Below are positions 16,614 to 26,591 of a DNA stretch of 64,000 bases, piece after piece; position 1 is the first letter of the stretch, and each line of letters opens with the position of its first letter. A model generated the notes under the pieces. It was given only the letters and a program-made list of their open reading frames with translations. It did not search any database and was not told where the DNA came from. Location: contig CALMSO010000046.1 of assembly GCA_937872385.1 (NCBI GenBank), positions 95,679 through 159,678 of the forward strand, read 5' to 3'. Source of the DNA: an uncultured Saprospiraceae bacterium (GTDB lineage Bacteria; Bacteroidota; Bacteroidia; Chitinophagales; Saprospiraceae). The position numbers were made by a program, and so were the translations under genes.

Positions 16614-19600
16614 TCAATCCAAGACAATCATGCTCTTCGTAGCTGTAAAATCAGCGGTGCGTAGGGTGTAATAATACATGCCCTTACCGAGGTTTTCCTT
16701 CGCTATTTCTACCCGATTGTAGCCCTGCGAATAGTTGCCGCTGTACTGGCGTACCATTTTACCCAACTGGTCGAAAATAACTAAGTCAGCCTGCATATCC
16801 GCTGGCAAATCAAAGCCGATGTAAGTTTGCTGGGCAAAGGGGTTGGGCACATTCTGGTAAAGTTGATAGCGTACTACTGGCTCGGCCGCAGCCATCGGCA
16901 ATATGGCACTTCCGTGCACATCCAACGAAATTTGCATCGGCTCGGCGTCGGCATTATAGGCTTCGGCACGCAGGTAGCGGGCGCTGATACCGAGTATTTC
17001 CGCCAGGTCGCTGATGTCGGCGCGCACCCGGAAACGCAGGGTGAACAGCACTTCATCGGGTTTGGCCGTCAGACCTTTTCCTTGCAAATCAAACCAGCTC
17101 AGCCGCAGTAGCCCTTCGTGTGCACGGGCGTTTCCAACGGCAATTTGCGCCAGCATCGGATTGCCGGAAGGCAATAATTCTAAATATTCTAAATGCTGTA
17201 CATCAAAATTCAGGCTCATCTGATAGCTGGCTATCTGCTGGAAGTTGGCGCTTGTAACAGGTACTTCAAGAATATGATCAGTATGCAATGGCTCACTGAC
17301 AGCCATCAGGCTTAGGTATTGGTTGCTACGCGGCGAAGCCAGCCCACCGTGCAGCGCTGTTGGATTGGCATGGCCGAGAATGTCGCCGACTTTCACGCCA
17401 ATGAAATTGGAAACCGTATCGTGCATCAGCATGAGCGTATCGCAATTATGATACGGGAAGACATTGGTCGTTGTAAATTCAACCGGCATGTAGTCGCCTG
17501 CTTTCACGAATACCCAAGCCGGGCAATCGCTGAAGTTATTGCTGGCGCCAATGATGAGACGCTGGATGAGGAAAAGATCGAGCGTGGTGAAGCGTCCGTC
17601 GCAGTTAGCATCGGCAGCGATAATCTGATAAGGCGATACAATTTCTTCTGGCTCCATGCCGAGAATGAAACGCTGCCCAGCGAAGAGCGCATAGGTTGAA
17701 AGGCCATTTTCAGGATCGCCGTCCAATTTTGGCTGAATAGTGTACATGGCACCAAGTGGAATATTTTGCAGCTCATAGCGCCCATTTTCATTGGTTTTGC
17801 GCATTTCTTGCATCGCCTCGTTAGTAATGGTGACCTCCACATTGGGCAGCCCTACACCCCAGTAAGTCCTGACGTCTCCCACCACATTGGCCATGCTGGC
17901 CACACTGATGATACCCGACGAAATAGTATGCGGCACCGTTGCAGGAATGCCGTTGACAATACCGCCCAATTCTACGGTGAGTGGCGTGCCGACAATGTTC
18001 AGCACCGTAGAAGCGCCTGGGCTGCCAGTCACTTGCACAGCCACGTAGAACAGGATTTGCCCTGCACCACAAGGAATACCAATGCCGCTATTATTGAAAT
18101 AGCTGAAGGTGTTATTATTCGCATTGAATTGTGGCGACATCGAACCCGGAAGCACACCGGTAATCGTGGCTACCGCCGGATTGGCCAGCGCCAGCGAGCC
18201 TGCGAAAGATACCAATGAGTTCGTAATACAATTTTCAATGGTGACAGGCACATAAATCGTGGAGCCGCTGCCACCGCTCTGGTCTTTCACATCAATGAGC
18301 GCAGTATTAGTCGGGACGCCGATGGTCACCGTTTTGCAAATTTCTACCGAGCCGCAGCTATTGGTCACGGTAAGACACACTTCATAGTCGCTATTATTGC
18401 CAAAATTATGCGTCGGATTAGACGTATTGGCAGTAGCGTTATTCCCGAAATCCCATTGGTAGCTACCCGGCGAAGACTGATTGATAAACGTCACGGATGT
18501 CCCGTTGATGGAATAGGTAAAATTGGCTACTGGCTGCTGGTTGGTGTTTGTCACGCTCATCATGCGCGTTTGGCTACAGCCACCCGATTCTTCCACCCGG
18601 ATGGTATAGGTGCCGCTCGGCAAATCCTGAATACGGTAGGTATTGCCCCCAACCGTGGTCGCACCATTGCGCGGGCCAGTCCACGATATTTCAAAGGGCC
18701 CAGTGCCGCCACTCACCGTCACCAACATCTCGCCATTTTGACCACAAGTGCCATTGGTCACAGAAGCCGACACGCCCAGCGTGCTTTCGGCTGCAAATAC
18801 ATCCACTGTAGTGGCATCGGAGCCGCCGTTTTGGCTTACCACTCCTACGGTATAATTGCCTGGAGGCAGGTTTTGAATGGTAATGCTGCTGCCGCCAATG
18901 GTCGCCGAGCCAGTTATACCACCGCCCGACCACGACAGTAGATAGTCAGGCGAGCCACCGGTAATGGTGATTACAATAGCACCAGTAGCGCCGCAAGTAT
19001 TGCCCGTTTGAATGGCTGTGATAGTCACCAGGTCTTCGGTCATGGCTATTGTCACTTCCTGATTGACCGAGCAGCCATTGGCATCGGTGACTGTTACATC
19101 ATAAGTGCCTGTCGGCAAATTGGTAATACTGAACTCACTGATGGTTTCTACGTTGATTGTTGAAGTATCGTTTTCGGTGATGACCGTTACTACAAAAGGT
19201 GCCATACCTGCGGTAATATCAATGATAAGGCTACCCTGCGTGGTGCTGGTGGCATTTTCAGCGGTAATGGTAGCTGCCAGACTGCCCGCGCCGCCGCCGC
19301 TCAGGCTTACGTTTTTCACATCGAGGCAGCCATTGGCGTCCGTTACGCTGATGCTATAATCGCCTGCCGGCAAATCTTCAATCGTAAACAGATTGCTCAT
19401 GACCACGGCTGAATCTGTTACTGGGCCCGACCAGCGCACCTGATAATCAGGCGTACCGCTGAAGAGCAAATCAATCGAGCCTGCCTCGTCGCAAGTGCCG
19501 TCATTGGGCGTAGCCATAAAAATATTGACTGGCGTATCAAAAATGGTCACCATGGTAGATTCCACGCACCAGTTTTCATCCTTGACGGTAATGGTGTATT

Positions 19601-22600
19601 TGCCCGGAGGCAAGTCGAAAATCTCGTACGCATCTATTTCAATGGTATCGGTACCCGATTCTGGTCCCTCCCAGATGATGACATACGGCGGCAAACCATC
19701 AAAAATATCTATCCAGATGGTATTGAATTGCCCACATTCATTGACAATGAGCGCAGTATTCACTTCGATACCACCTTCGTCCACTTCTATTTCTACGGTA
19801 CGCGTTTGCATACAACCATTGGCATCGGTCACTTTCACTTCGTAGGTGCCGTGCGGCAGGTTGTCAATTGTGAACATATTCATGGCTGTAGAAGCCGAGC
19901 CGGGCGCAGGCCCCGTCCAGGAAATCTGATACACCGGCGCACCACCGGTGAAGGTCAATTTGATTGAGCCAGGCATTTCGCAGATGCCGTTCATTGGCGT
20001 GGCTGTGAAAATGTCGCCAGGCGTAAATTGTATCGAAATAGATTTTGAGATAATACAGCCATTAGCGTCTTTCACCTGAATGGTGTAATTGCCCGCGGGC
20101 AGCCCACCGATTTCATACATATTGCTATTGGTCATTACCGAGCCGTTTTGCGGACCGCTCCAACTAACAGTATAAGCCGCCGTACCTCCCGAAATGGTCA
20201 CTTTTATTTTGCCATCGGGGCCACACACGCCGCCTACTTGCGAAAGGCTCAGGCCAAGGTTGTTGGTACCTACGGGCACTTGCACGATTTTTTGCTCGGT
20301 GCAGTCATTTTTGTCCACCACGGTGATGGTGTAAGAACCCGCCGGCAGATTGGCAATTTCATAAGCACTACCTGCTACGTTGGCCATGCCGTTAGCAGGG
20401 CCACTCCAAGTGACTTTGTACGGTGCCGTGCCGCCCGTGAAATTGAGTTGAATTGAGCCGAGAGCTTCGCAAATACCGCCTTTGGGCAGCGCCTCGAAAA
20501 GATGTACCGGCGTTTCGTAAATGTGAATCATGGTAGAAACCACGCACCAGTTTTCGTCCTTGACGGTAATGGTGTATTTGCCCGGAGGCAGGTCGAAGAT
20601 TTCGTACCCCTGAGTAGAGGAAGTAGCTGAGCCGCTCTGTGGCCCTTCCCAGGTAATCATGTAAGGAGGCGTACCCCCGAAAATATCTAACCAAATGGTA
20701 TTGTACTGCCCGCATTCATTGACGATGAGCGACGCATTGAGCGTAATTCCGCCTTCCGAAACATTGACCTGTACGGTGCGCGTTTGTTTGCAACCCCGAT
20801 TGTCTTCTACCACTATCGTGTAGCTGCCTGCCGTCAAGTTTTGAATAGTATAGGTGTTGCTATTGGTCGTAGCAGTACCGCCTTGTGGGCCGCTCCAAGT
20901 CACCTTGTAAGGCGCCATGCCTCCAGTAAAATTGAGCTTGATGGCGCCCGGCATCTCGCAGATGCCATCAATGGGCGTAGCCGTGAAAAGATTGGGCGTA
21001 GCAGCATTGATAATCACTGTTTTAAAGGCGAGGCACCAGTTTTTATCTTTCACCGACAGGTTATAAACACCCGGCGGGAGGTTTTGTATAGTATAATTAC
21101 GGCTGTTGACTACTGCCTGACCGCTGACCGGGCCGTTCCACATCACAGTGAAGGCAGCTTTGCCACCGGAAATTTCCACCAAAATAGAATTGGTGCTACC
21201 GCAGTCACCTTCGGCTACAGCCGCCGTGAACGCCAAGTCGTTTTCGCCGACGAGCACTTTGGTCGTTTTTACTACCTCGCAGCCGTTGGCATCCACTACT
21301 TTTACAGTATAATTGCCTGGCCGCAGGTTCGGAATGTCATACCAATTGGTATTCAAATAAGCCGAGCCTTCTGAAGTGCCTGACCAATAGACATGGTAAG
21401 GTTTGGTACCGCCAATCACGTCCACTCCGATGGAAGCATTGGCATCACAAACGCTCTTTTCCGGGAACAAGTCCACATCAATACCGCCACCGCTGGAAAT
21501 ATGCGTGACCTTGCTCACTTCGCACCAGTTGGCATCTTTTACAGTAATCCGATAATTGCCCGCCGGAAGATCGCTGATGGTATAATTCGTGCTGTTGGTC
21601 GTGATTTGCCCGCTGACCGGCCCGTTCCACATAATGGTAAAGGAAGGCTTTCCGCTGGAAATCTGTACCGTGATTTTACCTGCATCTGCACAGACGCCCT
21701 CCGATGTGCTCAAGGTGTAGTGCAATTCATTGGATGTGACGACCACCGTGCGCGTGTAGGTGCACCAGTTGGCATCCTCGATAGTGATGGTATAAGTACC
21801 CGCCGGAAGATTGACGATATTGAAATTCGTGCCATTGGCAGTAGCATTGCCGCTCTTGGGGCCCACTACTTTTATTTTGTAAGGCGCCGTACCGTTGAAA
21901 GTCCGGATAGAAATAGACCCTGGGCTTTCGCAAGCCGCCGCATTGGGCGTCGCATTGAAGTAGAAATTGCTGCTGCCTTGCCCCACAGTGACCGTTCTGG
22001 ATACCGAGCAACCATTTTTATCTACAATATGCAAGCGATACGTGCCCGCTACTAATTCGCTCAGTGTAAAAATCGAGCTGTTGGAAGAGAATACGCCCTC
22101 GTGAGCGCCACTGACGTATATTTTGTAAGGTGGCGTGCCGTTATTGACGGTTACCCTAATCCGGCCGGTGGGGCCGCAGCCTGCATCCGTGACGACGGTT
22201 TCCGCCGTGATATTGCCGAAGGTGTTAATTGTAATTTGTCGAACGACCCTACAGCCATTGCAATCAATAACCGTAACGGTATAAGTGCCGGCCGGTAGCC
22301 CATTGATGGAAATATTGCGGCTGTTGGTAGTAAAATTGCCGGAAACGGCTCCGCTCCACGATACAAAAAAGTGCGGAGAACCCCCACTGATATTGATGCC
22401 AATGCTGCCGTTATTTTGTCCGCAGCTCGCGTTGCCACCGCTAAGGCTGACTGCCATATCGCAGGACGCTATACAATCAACTCGCAAACGATAATTGGAT
22501 ACTGCGCCGTTCCGGCCGTCCACTACTACGTAGTAAGTGCCGGGATTCAAATACGCCGTAATTTGTTCATTGGCGGTGCCGCCATTTTGACTGAAAGCGA

Positions 22601-24683
22601 TGCAGGAACCCCGATGGCAGGAGCTGAGTAGAAACAATTCGAGGTTGGCAGAAAGATTCGTCAAGCTGATAGTCACATTGCCAGCTTGCGTTACGGTGAA
22701 AGTATGCACTACTTCGGGGCCGTTGTTATCCACGTTAAGTACATTACCACTGCAACCATAAAGCGAGACATTGTCGCGGCCATTCAGATTGGTGCCATTG
22801 TAAGCTTGCCCGCAGGTGAGCGACACGGCGTCGCTGCAATCGAGGTAGCCGCAGTTGAGTTCAATATTGTAACGACCAGCCGAAGGCCCATCCACTACCA
22901 GGTAGTAAGTACCAAGCGGTGCATCCGGCACTACGATGCCCTCCTTGTTGGTCTGAGTATTATTGGTACGACTGGAAGCGATGCAAGTGATTTGCCCGCA
23001 AGTGGGTGCCAGCAGGAAAAGGTCGAGGTCAAGCCCCGGCGTGAGTATTTCCATGCCAATTTGCAAATCTCCAACGGTATTTTTATTGATGACATAAACC
23101 CGCTCCGGGCCGCCGTAATTCTTGCTGCTACAAGGGTAGCTATTGATATTATTGCCCGCACCATCGGTCGTTTCGCCGGGTATGAAATCGCCACAGCCTA
23201 AGGGCACCGCTTTGCTACACCAAGCGGAAGTGCTACCACAAACGCCTGGAGTAAAACGCGTTACACCGGCATTGGTCGCCATACAAGCATTAGGATAAGT
23301 CACACCATTACAACCACACACAGGAGCATACTCTAGCGTACAGGGGGCATCCGGGCGCATCTGGTCGGGATTCACACAGCCGTCATTGCAAATGCCTTTA
23401 GTATAAAATTTGACGCCGTTGGACTGCGCCACGCATTCGTTTTCGTAAGTAACGCCATTGCAACCACAAACCGGATCAATGATGCGCGGGCAGCCAAAAG
23501 TGATGACTCCGGTCGTCGAATTTACCGAGGTAGCTGCCGAGGAGACAATCAATTCGGGATTGTAGCAGGCATCAAAATTGCTGCCACATGGGCCCGAACG
23601 ATACGTTCTGACGCCCGCGGCTTCGGCTTCGCAGCTATTTCCGTAAGTGACGCCATTACAACCGCAAACGGGGTCGTACACGGCTGGGCAAACAGCATTA
23701 GGATTGATGCGATTGGGGTCCACGCATTCCGGATTGCAAACACCGGCGGTAAAGCTCGTCACGCCCGCGGCTATGGCATAGCAACTGTTGAGATACACTT
23801 TGCCATCGCTACCGCACACAGGGGCCACTACGGTCGGGCAGGGGTCGGTATCGCCGCCTACCACCAGTACCTGGGCTTCGCTGCGCGCCTCAATGGGCAA
23901 GGTATTGAGGTTGCTGTTGATGCAAGCAATATTTTTGATGCGGAAGTTCTGGTTGTTTTCGCCAGGCATATTGGCTGCCCGAAAGGAGAACTGCCCGATA
24001 CGGCCGGTGCTCACCTGTAGAAAGTTGAAATTATTGGTACGCACCAAAGCGATTTCTATTTCGCCTTTTTGTGGATTGTTCCTCGCCAAGATGTAGGAAC
24101 TGTTGCCAGCCGGATCCATGCGGGCGTCTTTCTGAAAAGAAAAACTGTTGGGATCCACGTAGCGAGGGTCGTATTCGATAACGAAAGCGATACCTTTCAA
24201 ATCGTGGTTATTGCGATCGTACTGCCCGGTGAGTGCTACTTCCACGGTCATGTTATCGCCGCTGTTTGCCTGTGGGGTCATTGAGCGCAGGCGCAATCCG
24301 AGCAGCCCAAGTGGTACGATATTACTAGCAATATCGGGCTTGATGGTGCCGTGCGTTTTGAAAAAATTCTGCTCAATGCCAGCCGTAACGTCGGTACGAT
24401 CCACCCGTCCGTCGCCATTAGCATCGGCATAGGCGTGATTCACGCGCGGATTGCCAGAAAACGAGCCGCTCCAGTCACCGGGCATCGGATGTGCTTGCCA
24501 CTGAGTACCGGGATTGGCGCGCGGGCTACCGGTGCGCCCGTTGGCTACGCTCCAGTACAATAGATCCACGCAGTTGACTACGCCATTGTTGTTCATATCG
24601 CCGGGCCAAATCTGGGCCTGAGCCAGCGTGCCCGAAAGCAACAAAAATAACAGAGATTGTAGAAGTGTAACAGCTTTGCTCAT
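16614..24683 (-). CDS. Giant T9SS surface protein: dockerin-like, cohesin-like, 4 Kazal, 16 SprB repeats, PKD, type A sorting domain
   Basis: 2689 residues starting with the signal peptide MSKAVTLLQSLLFLLLSGTL. Order by approximate residue: split dockerin-like module 25-100 (DMNNNGVVNCVDLL and DANGDGRVDRTDV); cohesin-like 125-270; four Kazal-like domains 280-480 (each with VCGxxGxxYxNxC); two pre-peptidase C-terminal-like beta domains 490-740; sixteen SprB repeats of about 82 residues 740-2048 (each with a mid Cys, GLPAGTYTITVxDxNxC and a WSGP strand); PKD 2050-2122; cohesin-like 2131-2262; carboxypeptidase-regulatory-like 2265-2330; a second dockerin-like loop 2355-2390 (DANCDGRFTTLDLFLIQRLI); cohesin-like 2465-2590 (LRLSWFDLQGKGLT); type A T9SS sorting domain 2605-2689 (NVPNPFAQQTYIGF, ending SMIVLD). 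Function is inferred: a long surface adhesin, with the Kazal domains possibly inhibiting serine proteases. Confidence 0.9.
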   Translation of the reverse strand: MSKAVTLLQSLLFLLLSGTLAQAQIWPGDMNNNGVVNCVDLLYWSVANGRTGSPRANPGTQWQAHPMPGDWSGSFSGNPRVNHAYADANGDGRVDRTDVTAGIEQNFFKTHGTIKPDIASNIVPLGLLGLRLRSMTPQANSGDNMTVEVALTGQYDRNNHDLKGIAFVIEYDPRYVDPNSFSFQKDARMDPAGNSSYILARNNPQKGEIEIALVRTNNFNFLQVSTGRIGQFSFRAANMPGENNQNFRIKNIACINSNLNTLPIEARSEAQVLVVGGDTDPCPTVVAPVCGSDGKVYLNSCYAIAAGVTSFTAGVCNPECVDPNRINPNAVCPAVYDPVCGCNGVTYGNSCEAEAAGVRTYRSGPCGSNFDACYNPELIVSSAATSVNSTTGVITFGCPRIIDPVCGCNGVTYENECVAQSNGVKFYTKGICNDGCVNPDQMRPDAPCTLEYAPVCGCNGVTYPNACMATNAGVTRFTPGVCGSTSAWCSKAVPLGCGDFIPGETTDGAGNNINSYPCSSKNYGGPERVYVINKNTVGDLQIGMEILTPGLDLDLFLLAPTCGQITCIASSRTNNTQTNKEGIVVPDAPLGTYYLVVDGPSAGRYNIELNCGYLDCSDAVSLTCGQAYNGTNLNGRDNVSLYGCSGNVLNVDNNGPEVVHTFTVTQAGNVTISLTNLSANLELFLLSSCHRGSCIAFSQNGGTANEQITAYLNPGTYYVVVDGRNGAVSNYRLRVDCIASCDMAVSLSGGNASCGQNNGSIGINISGGSPHFFVSWSGAVSGNFTTNSRNISINGLPAGTYTVTVIDCNGCRVVRQITINTFGNITAETVVTDAGCGPTGRIRVTVNNGTPPYKIYVSGAHEGVFSSNSSIFTLSELVAGTYRLHIVDKNGCSVSRTVTVGQGSSNFYFNATPNAAACESPGSISIRTFNGTAPYKIKVVGPKSGNATANGTNFNIVNLPAGTYTITIEDANWCTYTRTVVVTSNELHYTLSTSEGVCADAGKITVQISSGKPSFTIMWNGPVSGQITTNSTNYTISDLPAGNYRITVKDANWCEVSKVTHISSGGGIDVDLFPEKSVCDANASIGVDVIGGTKPYHVYWSGTSEGSAYLNTNWYDIPNLRPGNYTVKVVDANGCEVVKTTKVLVGENDLAFTAAVAEGDCGSTNSILVEISGGKAAFTVMWNGPVSGQAVVNSRNYTIQNLPPGVYNLSVKDKNWCLAFKTVIINAATPNLFTATPIDGICEMPGAIKLNFTGGMAPYKVTWSGPQGGTATTNSNTYTIQNLTAGSYTIVVEDNRGCKQTRTVQVNVSEGGITLNASLIVNECGQYNTIWLDIFGGTPPYMITWEGPQSGSATSSTQGYEIFDLPPGKYTITVKDENWCVVSTMIHIYETPVHLFEALPKGGICEALGSIQLNFTGGTAPYKVTWSGPANGMANVAGSAYEIANLPAGSYTITVVDKNDCTEQKIVQVPVGTNNLGLSLSQVGGVCGPDGKIKVTISGGTAAYTVSWSGPQNGSVMTNSNMYEIGGLPAGNYTIQVKDANGCIISKSISIQFTPGDIFTATPMNGICEMPGSIKLTFTGGAPVYQISWTGPAPGSASTAMNMFTIDNLPHGTYEVKVTDANGCMQTRTVEIEVDEGGIEVNTALIVNECGQFNTIWIDIFDGLPPYVIIWEGPESGTDTIEIDAYEIFDLPPGKYTITVKDENWCVESTMVTIFDTPVNIFMATPNDGTCDEAGSIDLLFSGTPDYQVRWSGPVTDSAVVMSNLFTIEDLPAGDYSISVTDANGCLDVKNVSLSGGGAGSLAATITAENATSTTQGSLIIDITAGMAPFVVTVITENDTSTINVETISEFSITNLPTGTYDVTVTDANGCSVNQEVTIAMTEDLVTITAIQTGNTCGATGAIVITITGGSPDYLLSWSGGGITGSATIGGSSITIQNLPPGNYTVGVVSQNGGSDATTVDVFAAESTLGVSASVTNGTCGQNGEMLVTVSGGTGPFEISWTGPRNGATTVGGNTYRIQDLPSGTYTIRVEESGGCSQTRMMSVTNTNQQPVANFTYSINGTSVTFINQSSPGSYQWDFGNNATANTSNPTHNFGNNSDYEVCLTVTNSCGSVEICKTVTIGVPTNTALIDVKDQSGGSGSTIYVPVTIENCITNSLVSFAGSLALANPAVATITGVLPGSMSPQFNANNNTFSYFNNSGIGIPCGAGQILFYVAVQVTGSPGASTVLNIVGTPLTVELGGIVNGIPATVPHTISSGIISVASMANVVGDVRTYWGVGLPNVEVTITNEAMQEMRKTNENGRYELQNIPLGAMYTIQPKLDGDPENGLSTYALFAGQRFILGMEPEEIVSPYQIIAADANCDGRFTTLDLFLIQRLIIGASNNFSDCPAWVFVKAGDYMPVEFTTTNVFPYHNCDTLMLMHDTVSNFIGVKVGDILGHANPTALHGGLASPRSNQYLSLMAVSEPLHTDHILEVPVTSANFQQIASYQMSLNFDVQHLEYLELLPSGNPMLAQIAVGNARAHEGLLRLSWFDLQGKGLTAKPDEVLFTLRFRVRADISDLAEILGISARYLRAEAYNADAEPMQISLDVHGSAILPMAAAEPVVRYQLYQNVPNPFAQQTYIGFDLPADMQADLVIFDQLGKMVRQYSGNYSQGYNRVEIAKENLGKGMYYYTLRTADFTATKSMIVLD
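18541..22465 (-). repeat. SprB repeat array (16 units of about 246 bp)
   Basis: Sixteen consecutive in-frame units of about 82 codons can be delimited by their recurring Cys, GLPAGxYTITVKD and WSGP motifs. Units 7-9 and 11-13 are much more alike to each other than to the rest, at a constant spacing of 978 bp, so the array also has a higher-order period. Confidence 0.85.
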
Positions 24684-25274
24684 AGCAAAATTCTTTAGTT
24701 CGGATTATGTATTAATTATGACTTGGTTTTGTCTTTTTGGTAACGCAAAAAAGCAAACTAATTCCCATTGAAACGCCACTGAAGCGCTCAAGATAGCTCA
24801 TTTTTTTGCCAATGCCTCAAATTTATAAAAACAAGGAAACGTTTTCACTGAAACCAGTCAGCAAATCGCAGGGTAGAGTTAGAACCGATGGCTTTGCGTG
24901 ATTAGAAGGGATTTTGTAAAAAAGCCATAGTGTTTCTTTCGTTTGGTAAAGGTAGTAAAAAATTGTATGTTAGCCACTCGTTTTGTGAAATTAATGCTGG
25001 AAAAAATTGCGGAAAGCCCTGTTTTTTCAATTAACATAAAGGCTTTAACTTATATATCGTTTTGTGTTGCCGCGTTTATAAATAGTGTGTTTTTGAATAT
25101 GTTTGTTTTTTGTTATGCCTATTGCTTTCGCAATGTTTCGGAAACAGCAGCCCTGACCCCGAAGAACCATTTCCAATTGGCTCGCTTTTTGCAGTTTCGA
25201 TAAAAAATGTAAGCTGCCTTGCAAAACGATTATAAATGCGCTACTCAATCCGCTAAACCATTATTCACTGAAGC
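24684..25274. other. AT-rich 591-bp divergent intergenic region
   Basis: It separates the giant cargo gene from the divergent aminotransferase gene. An 86-codon plus-strand frame (24943-25203) has no recognisable pattern and I reject it. I see no clear TAnnTTTG box close to either gene (a TACCTTTA on the minus strand near 24946 is the nearest match). No terminator or RNA gene is evident. Composition is markedly more AT-rich than the flanking genes. Confidence 0.5.
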
Positions 25275-26492
25275 ATGAACGAAGATATTCGCCGCCAATT
25301 TCCTGCCTTGCAACGCCTGCATCATGGCAAACCGCTCGTTTTTTTGGACGGGCCCGCCGGCACTCAGGTACCGGAGTCGGTCATAGAGGCTATCAGCCAG
25401 TATTATCGCACTTCCAACGCCAATTCGCACGGGCAGTTTGTTACGACCCACGAAACCGACGCCTTGCTCGAAGATACCCGCGTACACTTGGCTGCTCTGC
25501 TGAATGCAGCGGGCGGGCACACCATTTCGTTTGGACAAAACATGACCAGCCTGACCTTTTCACTTAGCCGCGCCATCAGCCGATTGCTCCGGCCCGGCGA
25601 CGAAGTGCTTATCACTCAGCTCGACCACGAAGCCAACCGGGCGCCCTGGCTCAGCCTACGTGAGCAGGGCATCATCGTGCGAGAGGTGCGCCTCCTGCCC
25701 GAAGGTATCTTAGACTATGAAGACCTCGAACAAAAAATCAATGAGCGCACACGCTTGTTGTGTATGGGCTATGCGTCCAACATTCTCGGCACGGTCAACG
25801 ATGTGCATCTGGCCCGACAGCTTACGCATCGGGTAGGCGCGTGGCTGCTGCTCGACGCGGTGCACTACACGCCACACCTCCCGCTCGATGTACAAGCCAT
25901 TGGCTGCGATTTTCTGCTGTGCTCGGCGTACAAGTTTTATGGACCGCATGTAGGGGTACTCTACACCCGCCCAGGGCTACTCGACCGGCTGCCGACCGAC
26001 CGGCTGCGCACAGCTTGGCAGCACGCGCCTTACAGCATCGAAACTGGTACGCTCAATCACGCGGCCATAGCCGGGGTGCGCGCTGCCGTGCAGTTTATAG
26101 CCAATCTGGGCGAAGGAGACACCCTCCGCGAGCAACTCATGCAGGCCATGTTGCGCATCAGCCGGTACGAGCGCCAGTTGGTACAACAATTGTACGATGG
26201 TTTGCTCGACATACTGGGCGTCAGTATTCATGGCATTTCGATGGACAAAACCGTGCGTGCCCCAACGCTGGCCGTGACGCTGGCCGGCAGGCGCCCCGAC
26301 GATGTGTGCCGTTTTCTGGCCGCGCACAATATTTGCGCCTGGGACGGGCATTTTTATGCCATCCGCACCACGGAAGTGCTGGGCTTGTTGGAGCAGGGCG
26401 GCGTCACGCGGCTCGGCATTTCACTTTATACTACTGCTGAAGAGGTGGAGTACACCCTCGAAATCATACGGGAGCTGATGGGGTACAATTGA
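25275..26492 (+). CDS. Class V aminotransferase, cysteine desulfurase-like subfamily
   Basis: PLP-dependent fold-type I enzyme of 405 residues. Visible features are the N-terminal substrate/phosphate region FLDGPAGTQVPESV, SFGQNMTSLTFSLSRAI, the LDHEANRAPW stretch, the PLP-contacting Asp in LLLDAVHYTPH and the Schiff-base Lys in CSAYKFYGPHVG near residue 220. The AYKFYGPH context and GTLNHAAIAG match the VC1184-type cysteine-desulfurase-like family (TIGR01976). It lacks the long catalytic Cys loop of IscS/NifS, so sulfur mobilisation is not assured. No Fe-S genes adjoin it. Cytoplasmic. Confidence 0.88.
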   Translation: MNEDIRRQFPALQRLHHGKPLVFLDGPAGTQVPESVIEAISQYYRTSNANSHGQFVTTHETDALLEDTRVHLAALLNAAGGHTISFGQNMTSLTFSLSRAISRLLRPGDEVLITQLDHEANRAPWLSLREQGIIVREVRLLPEGILDYEDLEQKINERTRLLCMGYASNILGTVNDVHLARQLTHRVGAWLLLDAVHYTPHLPLDVQAIGCDFLLCSAYKFYGPHVGVLYTRPGLLDRLPTDRLRTAWQHAPYSIETGTLNHAAIAGVRAAVQFIANLGEGDTLREQLMQAMLRISRYERQLVQQLYDGLLDILGVSIHGISMDKTVRAPTLAVTLAGRRPDDVCRFLAAHNICAWDGHFYAIRTTEVLGLLEQGGVTRLGISLYTTAEEVEYTLEIIRELMGYN

Positions 26493-26591
26493 TAATGATT
26501 TTCGTATAAATAATTGATTATCGGTATTTTAAATTAAAAATAATTATTTTATATTACTAATTTTTTGACAAAAACCGTTCGACGATATTAT

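Noticed and set aside
21393..22055. 220-codon plus-strand ORF within the giant gene, plus several similar ones
   Set aside because: They arise from the repetitive codons of the SprB array read on the opposite strand.
18541..22465. Regularly spaced repeats that could suggest a CRISPR array
   Set aside because: The period is about 246 bp, the repeats are in frame and encode SprB domains; there are no short identical repeats with unique spacers.
24943..25203. 86-codon plus-strand ORF upstream of the class V aminotransferase
   Set aside because: AT-rich, with no start context, no domain and no operon logic; more likely intergenic DNA.
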